Assembly (NCBI GenBank): GCA_030583825.1
Contig: CP129477.1
Location: 574,308-622,490, forward strand
Direction of reading: 5' to 3'
DNA length: 48,183 bases
Source of the DNA: Candidatus Dojkabacteria bacterium
GTDB lineage: Bacteria; Patescibacteriota; Dojkabacteria; GCA-002793355
Made by a program: the position numbers and the translations under genes. Position 1 is the stretch's first letter. Each line of letters begins with the position of its first letter. Positions 30,201-38,640 of this stretch are shown piece after piece. The notes under the pieces were generated by a model. It did not search any database and was not told the origin of the DNA. It was given only the letters and a program-made list of their open reading frames with translations.

Positions 30201-32191
30201 ACGGTGTATTAAGTACAAACGGGTTGGTAGGCTATTGGAAATTTGATGAAACTTCTGGCACTGCTGTGACAGATGGCTCAGGGTTGGGAAATCATGGAAC
30301 TGCCGTTAATGGTGCAAGTATTACGTCGGGAATAAGTGGAAATGCTCGCGACTTTAGCGGTTCGAGCCAATATATTTCGTTCTCTTCGCCAAGCGGTATC
30401 CCTCTTGGGGGATCGCAATATTCCATTTCAGCTTGGTTCTGGGCAGACTCAGGTGGATCTCGTGGAATCGTCGGGTGGGGGAACTTTGGAGCAAGTAATC
30501 AAGTAAATGCCTTACGACTTGATGAAACTTGTTGTTTCAGACATTACTGGTGGGGAAATGACTTGGATGTAAATGTAGGTTCAACGACGGGAAAATGGAA
30601 TCATGTTGTGGTCACTTACGACGGTGCAACTCGCCGGTTATATTTTAATGGAGCACAGGCCGGTTCTCTTAATTCATCGTCAATTAATGTCCCTCATGCG
30701 AATAACTTGCGTATTGGTTCTACTAATAACGGAGAGTTTTTTGACGGAAGGATTGACGAATTAAGCATATGGAATAGGCCACTCTCTGCGGGAGAAATTA
30801 GCTTACTGTACAACATGCAGTCAGTATCTTCGATTGCAGAAGGAAGTAATAAAACACTTTCTGTAACGACAGAAGTGCAGTCAAAAGGTTCAGTAATGCA
30901 GCTGCTCTTTGACCATAAATCGGGGGCAGTTGCGTCTGATTCCTCTGGAAATAATTATGCCGGAACACTTCAAAATATGAGTGCTTCCAGTTGGGTTAAA
31001 GGATATCTGGGGTCAGCGCTTAGCTTTGATGGTGATAATGACTATGTCTCATTTGCTAATTCTTCGGTTGCAAATGTGACAGGAAGTACGATGACTATCT
31101 CGTTTTGGTTATATCCAAAAACATTTGCTCATCAAAATACAATTATTCATAAAGATCAGCAGTATTCGTTTAATATTGATACTTCAGGAAACGTTGCGTG
31201 GGCAGAAAGCTCGAATTTCAGTTACTCAAACTTCGGATACAGCAATATTGGTCTTGTAACAAATCAGTGGCAGCATGTCATGTTAGTGAAAAATGGATCA
31301 AATATAAAGATATATCGAAACGGTATTCTCCGCGCAGAAAAAACTTTTGGTGGAAACCTTTCTTCAACAGGAAATATTCTTGCGGTTGGATGTTACTTTT
31401 ATAGCGGTGTTTGTGACAATATTGTTGACCAAAACTTTGAGGGAATGCTCGATACACTAAAAATATGGAATACTGCTCTCAGTCCACGAGACGCGGCAAT
31501 AGAATATAATGCAGGAATGCCTATTGGTTACTGGAAATTTGATCGTGGCGAAGGGAACATTGCGCACGATTATAGTGGCAATGCATTTCATGGAACACTT
31601 ATGAACATGGATCCTGCGAATGACTGGCTTGCTGCTTCTAATTGTAAATTTAACGCATGTCTGGATTTTGACGGCAGTAATGACTATATTTCAGTTCCTG
31701 ATGACAATGCTCTCGACTTTACGTCAACAATGAGTATTTCTATGTGGATATATCAGCGTAGTGCTATCGCTAATGGTTACAGAATTGTAGACAAAGGAAC
31801 TGCTGGGTTAGACAATGGGTTAAACTTTGATACGTATAATGGCGTTAATGGCAGAGGATTACGTTTATGTGGCGCTGGCGGATGTTATACAGCAAGCGGG
31901 CAACGGGAATTAAATCGTTGGTATCATGTTGCTTTGGTATTTAACAATGGCACTTTACAGTTTTATATAGATGGAAAACTTGATACTTCAACAACGACAA
32001 CCAATCCGGTTTTGTTTACAAATAATTTAGATTTGAGAATTGGTGCCGCGCATGTGGGCTGTTCCGGAGCCTGTGGAAACACAGAATATTTTAATGGAAG
32101 GATGGATGATGTCAGAATTTATAGCTATCCTCTGACAGAAAATGATATTAAAAGAGATTATAACTTAGGTGCTGCGTTGCGTTTCGAATAA
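27227..32191 (+). CDS. Giant DUF2341/LamG surface protein, copy 3
   Basis: The 1654-residue exported protein has the shared N-terminus (KIWKW, hydrophobic core, VNA cleavage site) and one DUF2341 domain (WFNELWRYRQRVALGS through IYMYYGN, about 43-150). A jelly-roll segment follows (about 160-335), then six LamG domains near 343, 565, 778, 1000, 1223 and 1432. LamG strings include YWKFDETSGTAVTDGSG, KWNHVVVTYDG and FDGRIDELSIWN. Conserved Cys pairs (DCIKGNC, NCKFNAC) precede the FDG.ND motif in the first and last LamG. It ends YNLGAALRFE. Its DUF2341 and second LamG are nearly the same as in copy 4, while its first LamG differs, which shows mosaic descent. Confidence 0.88.
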   Translation: MKGQININKIWKWLGQILPVSLFFVLLGWVSFTKSVNASWFNELWRYRQRVALGSVTTELSGYQVQLTGINTQSLYNAGKIKANCEDLRFTDNEGKLLEYWIEDDGTTCQNDTSTDVWVKTTRLAIGGTAIYMYYGNPGAEAYQSPHNTFEFFDGFDSATLDSSIWASSQDPAISSGKLLLNNDKAVRSYATFAANSRIIVRASQQSTGLRNGYLGFSNAVLSSSYIADDAMAYQFDSSTGGNFEVVFGNEGTTSTDTLLLPENSSDNEFEIGWLSSRIDFFANNDLHTSTSSATHIADESLNIRMENSSATETLSIDWVAVAKYAASLPATTSFGTEEKGNGPVVYLDFDESAGTTAFDKSGSGNNGTLVNDPSRVSDCIKGNCLNFDGTNDLVTVANNPSFNFGSGWTISAWVNPATSQTTSPTIFRYGTSASSEVFILDAPSGLWRVAARNTSNVATIMSTSEPMVPNKWVYVVATFNGSTLSLWLDGKLIATQAFSGTPKTIGNTTIAIGNSPENSNALLRYRGQIDEVKIYDRALSQSDIYKEFSLYHNVLGASANIQRDGLAAWWKMDEALWNGTSGEVIDSSLNGNNGSRGGNVTTSGGTLGNAGIFDGNDDYVVTSYMLPTNNGTMAAWLSTTAPATTQVVIGQESLTAATENGIKIVTSKIQCQKRTATDTILLTSATTVVANTWYHAVCTYSSVDGVKLYVNGVLEAQSTDKANLTANGTFRFHIGAHRHSGGYVSDFSGKIDDVRIYTRAISGEEAKDIYTFTPPSTGTWKFDETIGTSFADTSLSQFTGTLTNTVDSDWTTGKIGNAIRFDGSTSYGTVTHDVKHNILAGGSFTISAWVKTNGTISAVQHIVGKGGSSAGGVGYNLYFTAAGNIACGIDDDATSFPEDVATSASDYDDSNWHFVICTKTQARLEVYVDGLLAGADTSLSSTGSLANTENLRFGGQGTSYFNGILDEVNLYTHAMPYETIQRMYSQQRPTYGVLSTNGLVGYWKFDETSGTAVTDGSGLGNHGTAVNGASITSGISGNARDFSGSSQYISFSSPSGIPLGGSQYSISAWFWADSGGSRGIVGWGNFGASNQVNALRLDETCCFRHYWWGNDLDVNVGSTTGKWNHVVVTYDGATRRLYFNGAQAGSLNSSSINVPHANNLRIGSTNNGEFFDGRIDELSIWNRPLSAGEISLLYNMQSVSSIAEGSNKTLSVTTEVQSKGSVMQLLFDHKSGAVASDSSGNNYAGTLQNMSASSWVKGYLGSALSFDGDNDYVSFANSSVANVTGSTMTISFWLYPKTFAHQNTIIHKDQQYSFNIDTSGNVAWAESSNFSYSNFGYSNIGLVTNQWQHVMLVKNGSNIKIYRNGILRAEKTFGGNLSSTGNILAVGCYFYSGVCDNIVDQNFEGMLDTLKIWNTALSPRDAAIEYNAGMPIGYWKFDRGEGNIAHDYSGNAFHGTLMNMDPANDWLAASNCKFNACLDFDGSNDYISVPDDNALDFTSTMSISMWIYQRSAIANGYRIVDKGTAGLDNGLNFDTYNGVNGRGLRLCGAGGCYTASGQRELNRWYHVALVFNNGTLQFYIDGKLDTSTTTTNPVLFTNNLDLRIGAAHVGCSGACGNTEYFNGRMDDVRIYSYPLTENDIKRDYNLGAALRFE

Positions 32192-32248
32192 GACCTCGCT
32201 CCGGTCTGCAAAAAGAAAAAACTTTTTGCAGAACCGTCGCTCGGTTCT
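32191..32248 (+). repeat. Structured intergenic repeat, copy C
   Basis: Identical over 58 bases to copy A (21755-21812), starting at the last base of the stop codon, with the same three hairpins. Such identity between spacers 10 kb apart suggests recent duplication or gene conversion. Confidence 0.85.
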
Positions 32249-32253
32249 AAAAC

Positions 32254-32279
32254 GTGGGAAATAACCCACAAAGTGAAAG
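32254..32279 (+). promoter_or_regulatory. Conserved leader hairpin and ribosome site, copy C
   Basis: GTGGG (32254-32258) pairs with CCCAC (32265-32269), followed by AAAGTGAAAG six nt before the ATG. Same module as before copies 2 and 3. Confidence 0.6.
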
Positions 32280-32285
32280 TAAAAA

Positions 32286-35200
32286 ATGAAAGACAGGATA
32301 AGCATTAACAAAATTTGGAAATGGATAGGAGTGTCTCTTCCTCTTTTCGTGGTATTTATACTTCTTGGGTGGGCATCATTTACAAAAAATGTAAATGCGG
32401 TGTGGTTTAACGACTTATGGCAGTATCGCCAAAAAGTAACATTAGGCACTGTCACAACAGAGTTAGTCGGGTACCAGGTGCAATTAACAGGAATTAATAC
32501 GCAAGCTCTGTATAACGCAGGAAAGTTGCAGGCAAATTGTGAGGATCTTCGCTTTACAGATATAGACGGAAAGTTGCTTGAGTACTGGGTAGAAGATAAA
32601 GGAGTCACCTGCCAAAATAGTACTTCTACTGATATTTGGGTCAAAACAACGCGACTTGCTGTTGGAGGAACCACTCTGTATATGTATTATGGCAATTCGA
32701 CGGCTTCGTCATATCAAAGTGCAAGAAAAACGTTCGACTTTTTCGAAGATTTTAATGGTGTGACTCTTGACTCGACCGTATGGACAAATTCCGGAAGTCC
32801 GTCTTTATCATCAGGAAGGCTACAACTGCTCAATGATCAGGCAATTCGATCGTTTGCGGAATTTAGCGCAAATACGCGAATTATTATGCGTGCAAGTCAG
32901 CCATCAACAGCGTTAAATACCGCAATTATGGGACTCTCGAATACAGTATTAGCTTCACCATTTAATACTGACGACTCTCTTGGTTTTAACTTTGATTCAA
33001 CAACAGGTAGCAACTTCGAAGTTATGCTCAGCAATGATGGAACGACTGCAACGAATAATACAAGTTTGGCAGAAAATACCGCAGATAATGAGTTCGAACT
33101 TGGATGGGCTCCTTCCACAATTACTTACTTTATTAACAACACTTCTCGAGGAAGCTCTTCAGTAAGCGGGAATATTGCTAATGAGCCAGTAAATATTCGT
33201 ATTCAGAATTCTTCGGCAACAGATACCTTTTCGGTTGATTGGGTAGGCATTGCAAAGTATGCGTCGTCGTTACCTGCGACAGTATCGTTTGATACGGAAG
33301 AAAAGGGAAGATCCCCGATTGTGTATCTTTCTTTCGACGAAGGGCAAGGTCAGGAAGTAAGGTCTACAGCAGGAAAAGGATTAATCGGATATTTAGGTGG
33401 TTCAGCGTCTGTAGAAGCGGCTGATCCAGTATGGCGTGATGATTGTATAAAAGGAAACTGCTTATATTTTGATGGTACAAACGATATTCTCGATATTGCA
33501 CACGATGCAATTATGAACCTTGGCACTGGAGACTTTACAGTCAGTATGTGGGCAAAATATCCATCGCAAGTTGGAGGAACATTTAACTACAGCATGCTTG
33601 TAACAAAAGCTTCTAATCCGAATCCTCCATATGAGGGACTCACAGTCTTTGTTGATGAGCCGACAAATGCGAATCTTCAATTCCGTGTAAACTCTGCAAA
33701 TGCTCTGAGCACCACAGTTGGTGGGTTAAATAACTACGAGTGGAAACACTTTATTTTCCGCCGTCAGGGCACTGAACTTCGAGTGTATGTGAACGGAAAA
33801 TCTATTGCGTCAGGGACTGTAGCGAGTATCAATATTAATAATACTGCGCCGCTTCGTTTTGGATCAAACCATATTGTAACAACAAGTCAGAATTATCAAG
33901 GGTATATTGATGAATTCAAGCTTTGGAATGTCGCACTTACCGAGGCAGAAATTCTCCAACAATATAATTCAACTTCTACAGTAATAGGCGAGAGCAAAAA
34001 ACCGCAAATTAACGGCCAAGTCGCGTGGTGGAAGATGGATGAAGCGCTGTGGAATGGAACATCAGGCGAAGTTAAGGATGCCGGAGGGTTGGGGATGAAT
34101 GGAACTTCTACAGGAAGTGCCGCTGTAGGGGTGGGAAAATATGGCAATGGAGGGAGCCTTAATGGCTCAACTGCGTATGTTAATGTCGCAGATAATTCAT
34201 ATCTTGATAGGAATGATATCGGACTATCTCTATGGGTAAACCGCGCTGTATCAACTGGATTTCATGGAATAATCGCAAAAGATACAAATGCCGTATGGAA
34301 CGGACAGACAAACTATCAATTACTCTTTACAAATGGCGGAGCACCGGGTACAACGGCAAATGGAGCACTTGAGCTCCGCTGGGAAACTAGTGGAGGTGGA
34401 AAGGTCGTTGCAAACACGCAAGGAGTAGCTTTTAACTCCACAAATACTTGGTATCACATCGCTGCAAATCGCTGGCAAATGCCTTCTGGAGAATACGCCG
34501 CGTCTCTCTTTGTTAACGGAGTAGAGCAGGTACTGTCATGTTATTTTGACCCAGGAAGTGGATGGGTACAGTATGAATGTAACAAAATTCCTGGAACAGT
34601 CGTGCATAACAATGGGAACTTTCAAATTGGCAGATATGGCGGAGGACAATATTTTAATGGAAGAATCGATGAAGTGAGAGTATTTAGCCGAGCACTGAAC
34701 GCAGAAGAGGCTCAAACACTAACACAGTATCTTCCCTCTGTAATCCAGCACTGGAAATTTGACGAAAGAACCGGAAATACAGCAAAAACTTCAGCTATTG
34801 GGGGTGTCGATACCACGCTCACAAATATGGAAAATACAGATTGGGTAACAGGAGTCCGGGGTAATGCGCTTACTTTTGATGGGGTAGATGAATATGCTTC
34901 TGCAGGAAATCTTGTATCTTCAGCGTTGCGACAGTTTACTTTCAGTTGGTGGGTAAATGTAAATTCTTTTACAAATGCAAATTATATGTCGCTTTTCTGT
35001 CAGGCCGAAGGAGTGTATCCGTCATCTTTGAATAACTTCTGTTTTTATGCCGGGAATGGAGCATCTGCATTTGGATTACAGGGGAAATGGTCTGATGGTA
35101 CAGCACTTGATGCTCGAACTAATATTCCGTTTGGCACTAGCACTTGGAAAATGATCACCGTGACTTATGATGGCACTACATTACGCCAGTATGTCGACGG

Positions 35201-37367
35201 AAAACAAATAAATAGTGTCAGTTACGCGAATAAGTCTCTTGCAAACGCAAATACATTCACTATTGGAAGAGGGTACGCATATCCAAGCGCTCTTGTAACA
35301 ACCTACTTTGACGGCAAAATAGACGACTTTAAAGTGTATAACTATGCAATGTCAGCAGTGGATATTCTTGCAGACTATTCAAATGACGCCTCACTTTCTT
35401 CATCTGAAACCGGGCTGATACGACATTATCAAATGGAAGAATTAGGTTGGAATGGAACAACCGGCGAAGTAATAGACTCTTCTGGCTATTCAAACCATGG
35501 AACAGCGATGAATGGGGCAACAACTTCGACAATGAGCAAAATCGGTCTTCGTGCGGGGCAACTTGATGGCAACAATGACTGGATTAATATTGGAGATCCA
35601 GGAAGTGATGTGCAAACCATTGCGTTCTGGTTCAATACATCAAATGCTGCAACCGATAAAAGACTACTTAGTGCAACAAATGGAGGGACAGGTAAATTTT
35701 CGTTGAGATTTTCAAGTAATACATTACAAGCATGGGATGGAGGGGTATGGAGAACTATTTCCACAGCATTTGTTACAACAGGAACTTGGTATCACGTAGC
35801 TCTTGTATTTGGTGAAGGGGGAAATGGTGTTACAACCTATATCAATGGTGTACAAGACGGAAGTAGTAGCGCAACATTTAACAATTTTAGCGCAAATTTT
35901 GGTCTTGGAGTTATTTTTCAAGGCTCACATGGAGGATATTATAGTGGCTATATCGATGACTTTCGGTTTTATACCGAACCAGTGGATACAGCTACAATTA
36001 CGAGGCTTTCAAGTAATGATCCAAGCGCAGCACAAAGGCTTTTTGCCGGATCTGAAATAAAAGCTCCTACTGCTTTAATTCATTTGAAAATGGATGAAAA
36101 ATCTGGAACAACAGCAATAAACAATGGCACTATGCTTTCAAGTGGAAATGCCACATTAAATAATTTCAGCTCTACTCCGTGGAGATTCGGAAAAATCGGA
36201 AATTCATTACTTTTTGACGGAACAGACGACTTTGTTTCAACGCCAGATCATGCGAGTTTTGTGTGGGGAAATGCTGTTACTGTATCTACGTGGTTTAAAA
36301 CAGGAAGTATTACGACTGCGAAATCTCTTGTTGCGAAAACGGGAGAATCTTCGGGAATGGAATTTCATCTTAGTCTTGAAACTGACGGTCGTGTCAGGTG
36401 TTGGGTATCTAATAACGGTACAGCTTCAGGTACTTTTGCGTATAGTAGAGCAGTAAATTACACCGACAATACGTGGCATTTTGCATCCTGCGTATATAAT
36501 GGCTCAACGCTCCAGGTGCAGGTTGATGGGCATACAGGAACGGCAGTTGCTAGAACTGGGGCTATATTTAATGGCACGCAGCCCTTAACAATCGGGGGCA
36601 ATACAGCATGGACTGGTGCCAACTGGATGTTTAATGGTCAAATAGATAATGTAAAAATCTGGAATTCTGCGCTTTCTATTCGAGATATCATGGTTGAATA
36701 TAACCAAGGAAGGCCGTTACATTGGTGGAACTTTGATAGTGGCGAAGGAACTGTTTCTTACGATATTGCCAGTAAAATTAATGGAACGATGACTAACTTT
36801 ACTCCATCAACTGCATGGAGAAGTGGAGCAGACTGCAAGCTAAATAAATGCTTGCAATTCGATGGAATAAACGATTACATAACCACTCCTCCGATATATA
36901 TTGGCACAGAATATACTATATCTGGCTGGTTTAAAACGAGTGCTGCACATGCCGGGGGAGGAGATATCTTTGCACTTACAAGTTCTGGTTCTCTCCATGG
37001 AGTCCTTATTGAAATGACTGGCGGAGAGGTTCGATTTTTGCATAGAATGCCCACGGGAAACATCGGTGGCCCGAACATTTTTTCACCATTAACAAACTAT
37101 AATAATGGTCAGTGGCATCACTTTGTGGCAACAGGGCAAGGAAGCGGAGCAATGAATCTATATCTAGATGGACGGTTGGTCGGAACAAATACGACGGGTG
37201 CACCTTTTATGCAGACATTATTTTTGACAATGGGAAGACTTTCTCAGACCTCGGACACTCGCTACTTTAATGGAATGATAGATGAAATCAAGGTATTCCC
37301 GTACGCCTTTAATGAAACTGATGTGAAAGTGGATTATAACTTGGGGGCTGCGTTACGATTTGAATAA
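32286..37367 (+). CDS. Giant DUF2341/LamG surface protein, copy 4
   Basis: The 1693-residue exported protein has the shared signal region ending VNA, one DUF2341 domain (WFNDLWQYRQKVTLGT through LYMYYGN), a jelly-roll segment, and six LamG domains near 342, 578, 819, 1043, 1262 and 1478. It is a chimera. DUF2341 (TTELVGYQVQLTGINTQ) matches copy 3; the first LamG (GNCLYFDGTNDILDI, HDAIMNLGTGDFTVS) matches copy 2; the second (AWWKMDEALWNGTSGEV) matches copy 3 again. It ends YNLGAALRFE. Role and location are inferred as for the other copies: a surface adhesin that may bind glycans or proteins. Confidence 0.88.
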   Translation: MKDRISINKIWKWIGVSLPLFVVFILLGWASFTKNVNAVWFNDLWQYRQKVTLGTVTTELVGYQVQLTGINTQALYNAGKLQANCEDLRFTDIDGKLLEYWVEDKGVTCQNSTSTDIWVKTTRLAVGGTTLYMYYGNSTASSYQSARKTFDFFEDFNGVTLDSTVWTNSGSPSLSSGRLQLLNDQAIRSFAEFSANTRIIMRASQPSTALNTAIMGLSNTVLASPFNTDDSLGFNFDSTTGSNFEVMLSNDGTTATNNTSLAENTADNEFELGWAPSTITYFINNTSRGSSSVSGNIANEPVNIRIQNSSATDTFSVDWVGIAKYASSLPATVSFDTEEKGRSPIVYLSFDEGQGQEVRSTAGKGLIGYLGGSASVEAADPVWRDDCIKGNCLYFDGTNDILDIAHDAIMNLGTGDFTVSMWAKYPSQVGGTFNYSMLVTKASNPNPPYEGLTVFVDEPTNANLQFRVNSANALSTTVGGLNNYEWKHFIFRRQGTELRVYVNGKSIASGTVASININNTAPLRFGSNHIVTTSQNYQGYIDEFKLWNVALTEAEILQQYNSTSTVIGESKKPQINGQVAWWKMDEALWNGTSGEVKDAGGLGMNGTSTGSAAVGVGKYGNGGSLNGSTAYVNVADNSYLDRNDIGLSLWVNRAVSTGFHGIIAKDTNAVWNGQTNYQLLFTNGGAPGTTANGALELRWETSGGGKVVANTQGVAFNSTNTWYHIAANRWQMPSGEYAASLFVNGVEQVLSCYFDPGSGWVQYECNKIPGTVVHNNGNFQIGRYGGGQYFNGRIDEVRVFSRALNAEEAQTLTQYLPSVIQHWKFDERTGNTAKTSAIGGVDTTLTNMENTDWVTGVRGNALTFDGVDEYASAGNLVSSALRQFTFSWWVNVNSFTNANYMSLFCQAEGVYPSSLNNFCFYAGNGASAFGLQGKWSDGTALDARTNIPFGTSTWKMITVTYDGTTLRQYVDGKQINSVSYANKSLANANTFTIGRGYAYPSALVTTYFDGKIDDFKVYNYAMSAVDILADYSNDASLSSSETGLIRHYQMEELGWNGTTGEVIDSSGYSNHGTAMNGATTSTMSKIGLRAGQLDGNNDWINIGDPGSDVQTIAFWFNTSNAATDKRLLSATNGGTGKFSLRFSSNTLQAWDGGVWRTISTAFVTTGTWYHVALVFGEGGNGVTTYINGVQDGSSSATFNNFSANFGLGVIFQGSHGGYYSGYIDDFRFYTEPVDTATITRLSSNDPSAAQRLFAGSEIKAPTALIHLKMDEKSGTTAINNGTMLSSGNATLNNFSSTPWRFGKIGNSLLFDGTDDFVSTPDHASFVWGNAVTVSTWFKTGSITTAKSLVAKTGESSGMEFHLSLETDGRVRCWVSNNGTASGTFAYSRAVNYTDNTWHFASCVYNGSTLQVQVDGHTGTAVARTGAIFNGTQPLTIGGNTAWTGANWMFNGQIDNVKIWNSALSIRDIMVEYNQGRPLHWWNFDSGEGTVSYDIASKINGTMTNFTPSTAWRSGADCKLNKCLQFDGINDYITTPPIYIGTEYTISGWFKTSAAHAGGGDIFALTSSGSLHGVLIEMTGGEVRFLHRMPTGNIGGPNIFSPLTNYNNGQWHHFVATGQGSGAMNLYLDGRLVGTNTTGAPFMQTLFLTMGRLSQTSDTRYFNGMIDEIKVFPYAFNETDVKVDYNLGAALRFE

Positions 37368-37369
37368 TG

Positions 37370-37408
37370 CGTCGCTTGTAATTCGTGAAAGGAAATACTC
37401 GGTTCTAA
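37370..37408 (+). repeat. Dispersed intergenic repeat, decayed copy
   Basis: CGTCGCTTGTAATTCG then GAAATACTCGGTTCTAA. The ends resemble copies A-C, but the central hairpin is lost. It is closest to the inverted copy at 4563-4597. Confidence 0.65.
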
Positions 37409-37490
37409 ACGCAAAATATTCAATGAAGTTTGCTAAACCTGCGTGCCTTTCACTCATTACTCGCTCCGCATAAGAAACGTATCTCATGTC

Positions 37491-37519
37491 TTGGGTTTCG
37501 TCTCACCTTCGCTCCGCAT
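37491..37519 (+). repeat. Direct repeat with TCGCTCCGCAT box, copy 1
   Basis: TTGGGTTTCGTCTCACC followed by TTCGCTCCGCAT, nearly the same as 38703-38732. A further box (TCGCTCCGCATAAG) lies about 30 bases upstream near 37461. The ends match the 3' ends of the spacer repeats between the giant genes. Confidence 0.65.
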
Positions 37520-37606
37520 TAACTCTCGAAAACTATGCGTGTTTTTATTCAATAGCTCTCAGTATAAGCTATGGAGAGATCTGCCTCAATCGCTGATTTC
37601 AATCAC

Positions 37607-37636
37607 TTGCGAATTGCAGTCAAATCATGCTATAAA
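37607..37636 (+). promoter_or_regulatory. Promoter of the LytR_C-type gene
   Basis: TTGCGA (37607-37612), 18-nt spacer and TATAAA (37631-37636) preceded by TGC. The -10 box ends five nt before the first ATG, so the mRNA should be leaderless, possibly starting at the second in-frame ATG (37648). Confidence 0.6.
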
Positions 37637-37641
37637 GCAAC

Positions 37642-38640
37642 ATGGATATGACAATAAATAACAACGACAAACCTCTTAACCGATTGCAGTATGCAGGGTC
37701 GGAGACGCCCGTATTTCCTCAGGGTTTCCCTCAGCAGACAGAAAGCAATAACAATATTCCGTCGGTACAAAGTCAGTCCGTTCCTAATTCTGCTCCACAA
37801 ACAAGCGCAGAACCTATAAATCAAGTGCTTCAAGATATGCAAAATCAATCTATTCCAAATCAAATGCCATTACAGCAGCAGCCTATGACAACAGCATCTG
37901 TAACAGGTAAGCCAAATGCAGCAAGCGTAAACAAACCAAACATGACCATGATTGTTGCAGGAATTCTTTTTGCAGGCTTAGCAACAGGATTCGCAGGCAT
38001 GAGCTATATGTATTTGCAGGAAAGAGCAAAAACAGCAGGCCAGGAGTCAGTTCTTGGAACAAAAGAACAGCGAGAATATACAGAAATTATGAGTGAAATT
38101 CGTGGGTTAGTTAACCTTCCAGAAGATGAGAAAATCAATATCGCAAGAATTGATAATCCAGACACATTAAAGCAACAGAATCCAGAATTTTATATGAATG
38201 CACAAGTAGGTCACTATCTTGCAGTTATGCCATCAAGCCAGAGAGTATTGATTTACGACAGATCAGCAAAGAAAATTGTAAACTTTTCGTCATACTCAAT
38301 TCGTGTTGAACTTATTCCTGAAAAAGAGATTCCTGAAACGGAAAAGCCATTGAAAATTGAAATTCGTGCGACATCGTTTGCAGATGCAGAAAAAGTAAAA
38401 ACTTTGGAGTCAGCATTGAAGTCAGCAAGCAAATTCTACGATGTGACACAGGTCAAAAACTCCGATGTGAATAAAGAATTTAAAGGAATGCAGGTTGTTC
38501 TTTTGAACAGAAATGCAAAGCCAAAACTTTCACAGAATATTGTTGCTCACATTGGTTCTAACAATGTCGTCGAGAAAATGCCAGAAGGAGAAACTCCATC
38601 AACCGCAGATGTTGTGGTAATTGTTGGAAAACTGAACTAA
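37642..38640 (+). CDS. Membrane-anchored protein with LytR_C-like domain
   Basis: The 332-residue protein has a Gln/Pro/Asn-rich cytoplasmic N-terminus (1-100), one membrane segment (about 101-123) and an external C-terminal half. Residues 145-215 (LPEDEKINIARIDNPDTLKQ, then LIYDRSAKKIVNF) resemble a conserved block I know from CPR envelope proteins. The last 100 residues, ending STADVVVIVGKLN, look like the LytR_C domain found at the end of LytR-CpsA-Psr proteins. The catalytic LCP domain itself is absent. A role in envelope organisation or anchoring surface polymers is possible. It lies between the adhesin array and 23S rRNA, with its own promoter. Translation may start at 37642 or 37648; no ribosome site is visible. 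Confidence 0.72.
   Translation: MDMTINNNDKPLNRLQYAGSETPVFPQGFPQQTESNNNIPSVQSQSVPNSAPQTSAEPINQVLQDMQNQSIPNQMPLQQQPMTTASVTGKPNAASVNKPNMTMIVAGILFAGLATGFAGMSYMYLQERAKTAGQESVLGTKEQREYTEIMSEIRGLVNLPEDEKINIARIDNPDTLKQQNPEFYMNAQVGHYLAVMPSSQRVLIYDRSAKKIVNFSSYSIRVELIPEKEIPETEKPLKIEIRATSFADAEKVKTLESALKSASKFYDVTQVKNSDVNKEFKGMQVVLLNRNAKPKLSQNIVAHIGSNNVVEKMPEGETPSTADVVVIVGKLN

Noticed and set aside
21755-32248. CRISPR-like array from the repeated spacers
   Set aside because: The repeats are separated by whole genes of about 5 kb and differ in sequence; they are structured gene spacers.
15156-37367. Antisense frames of 60-200 codons opposite the giant genes
   Set aside because: They mirror the strongly biased coding strand and lack starts, motifs and promoters.
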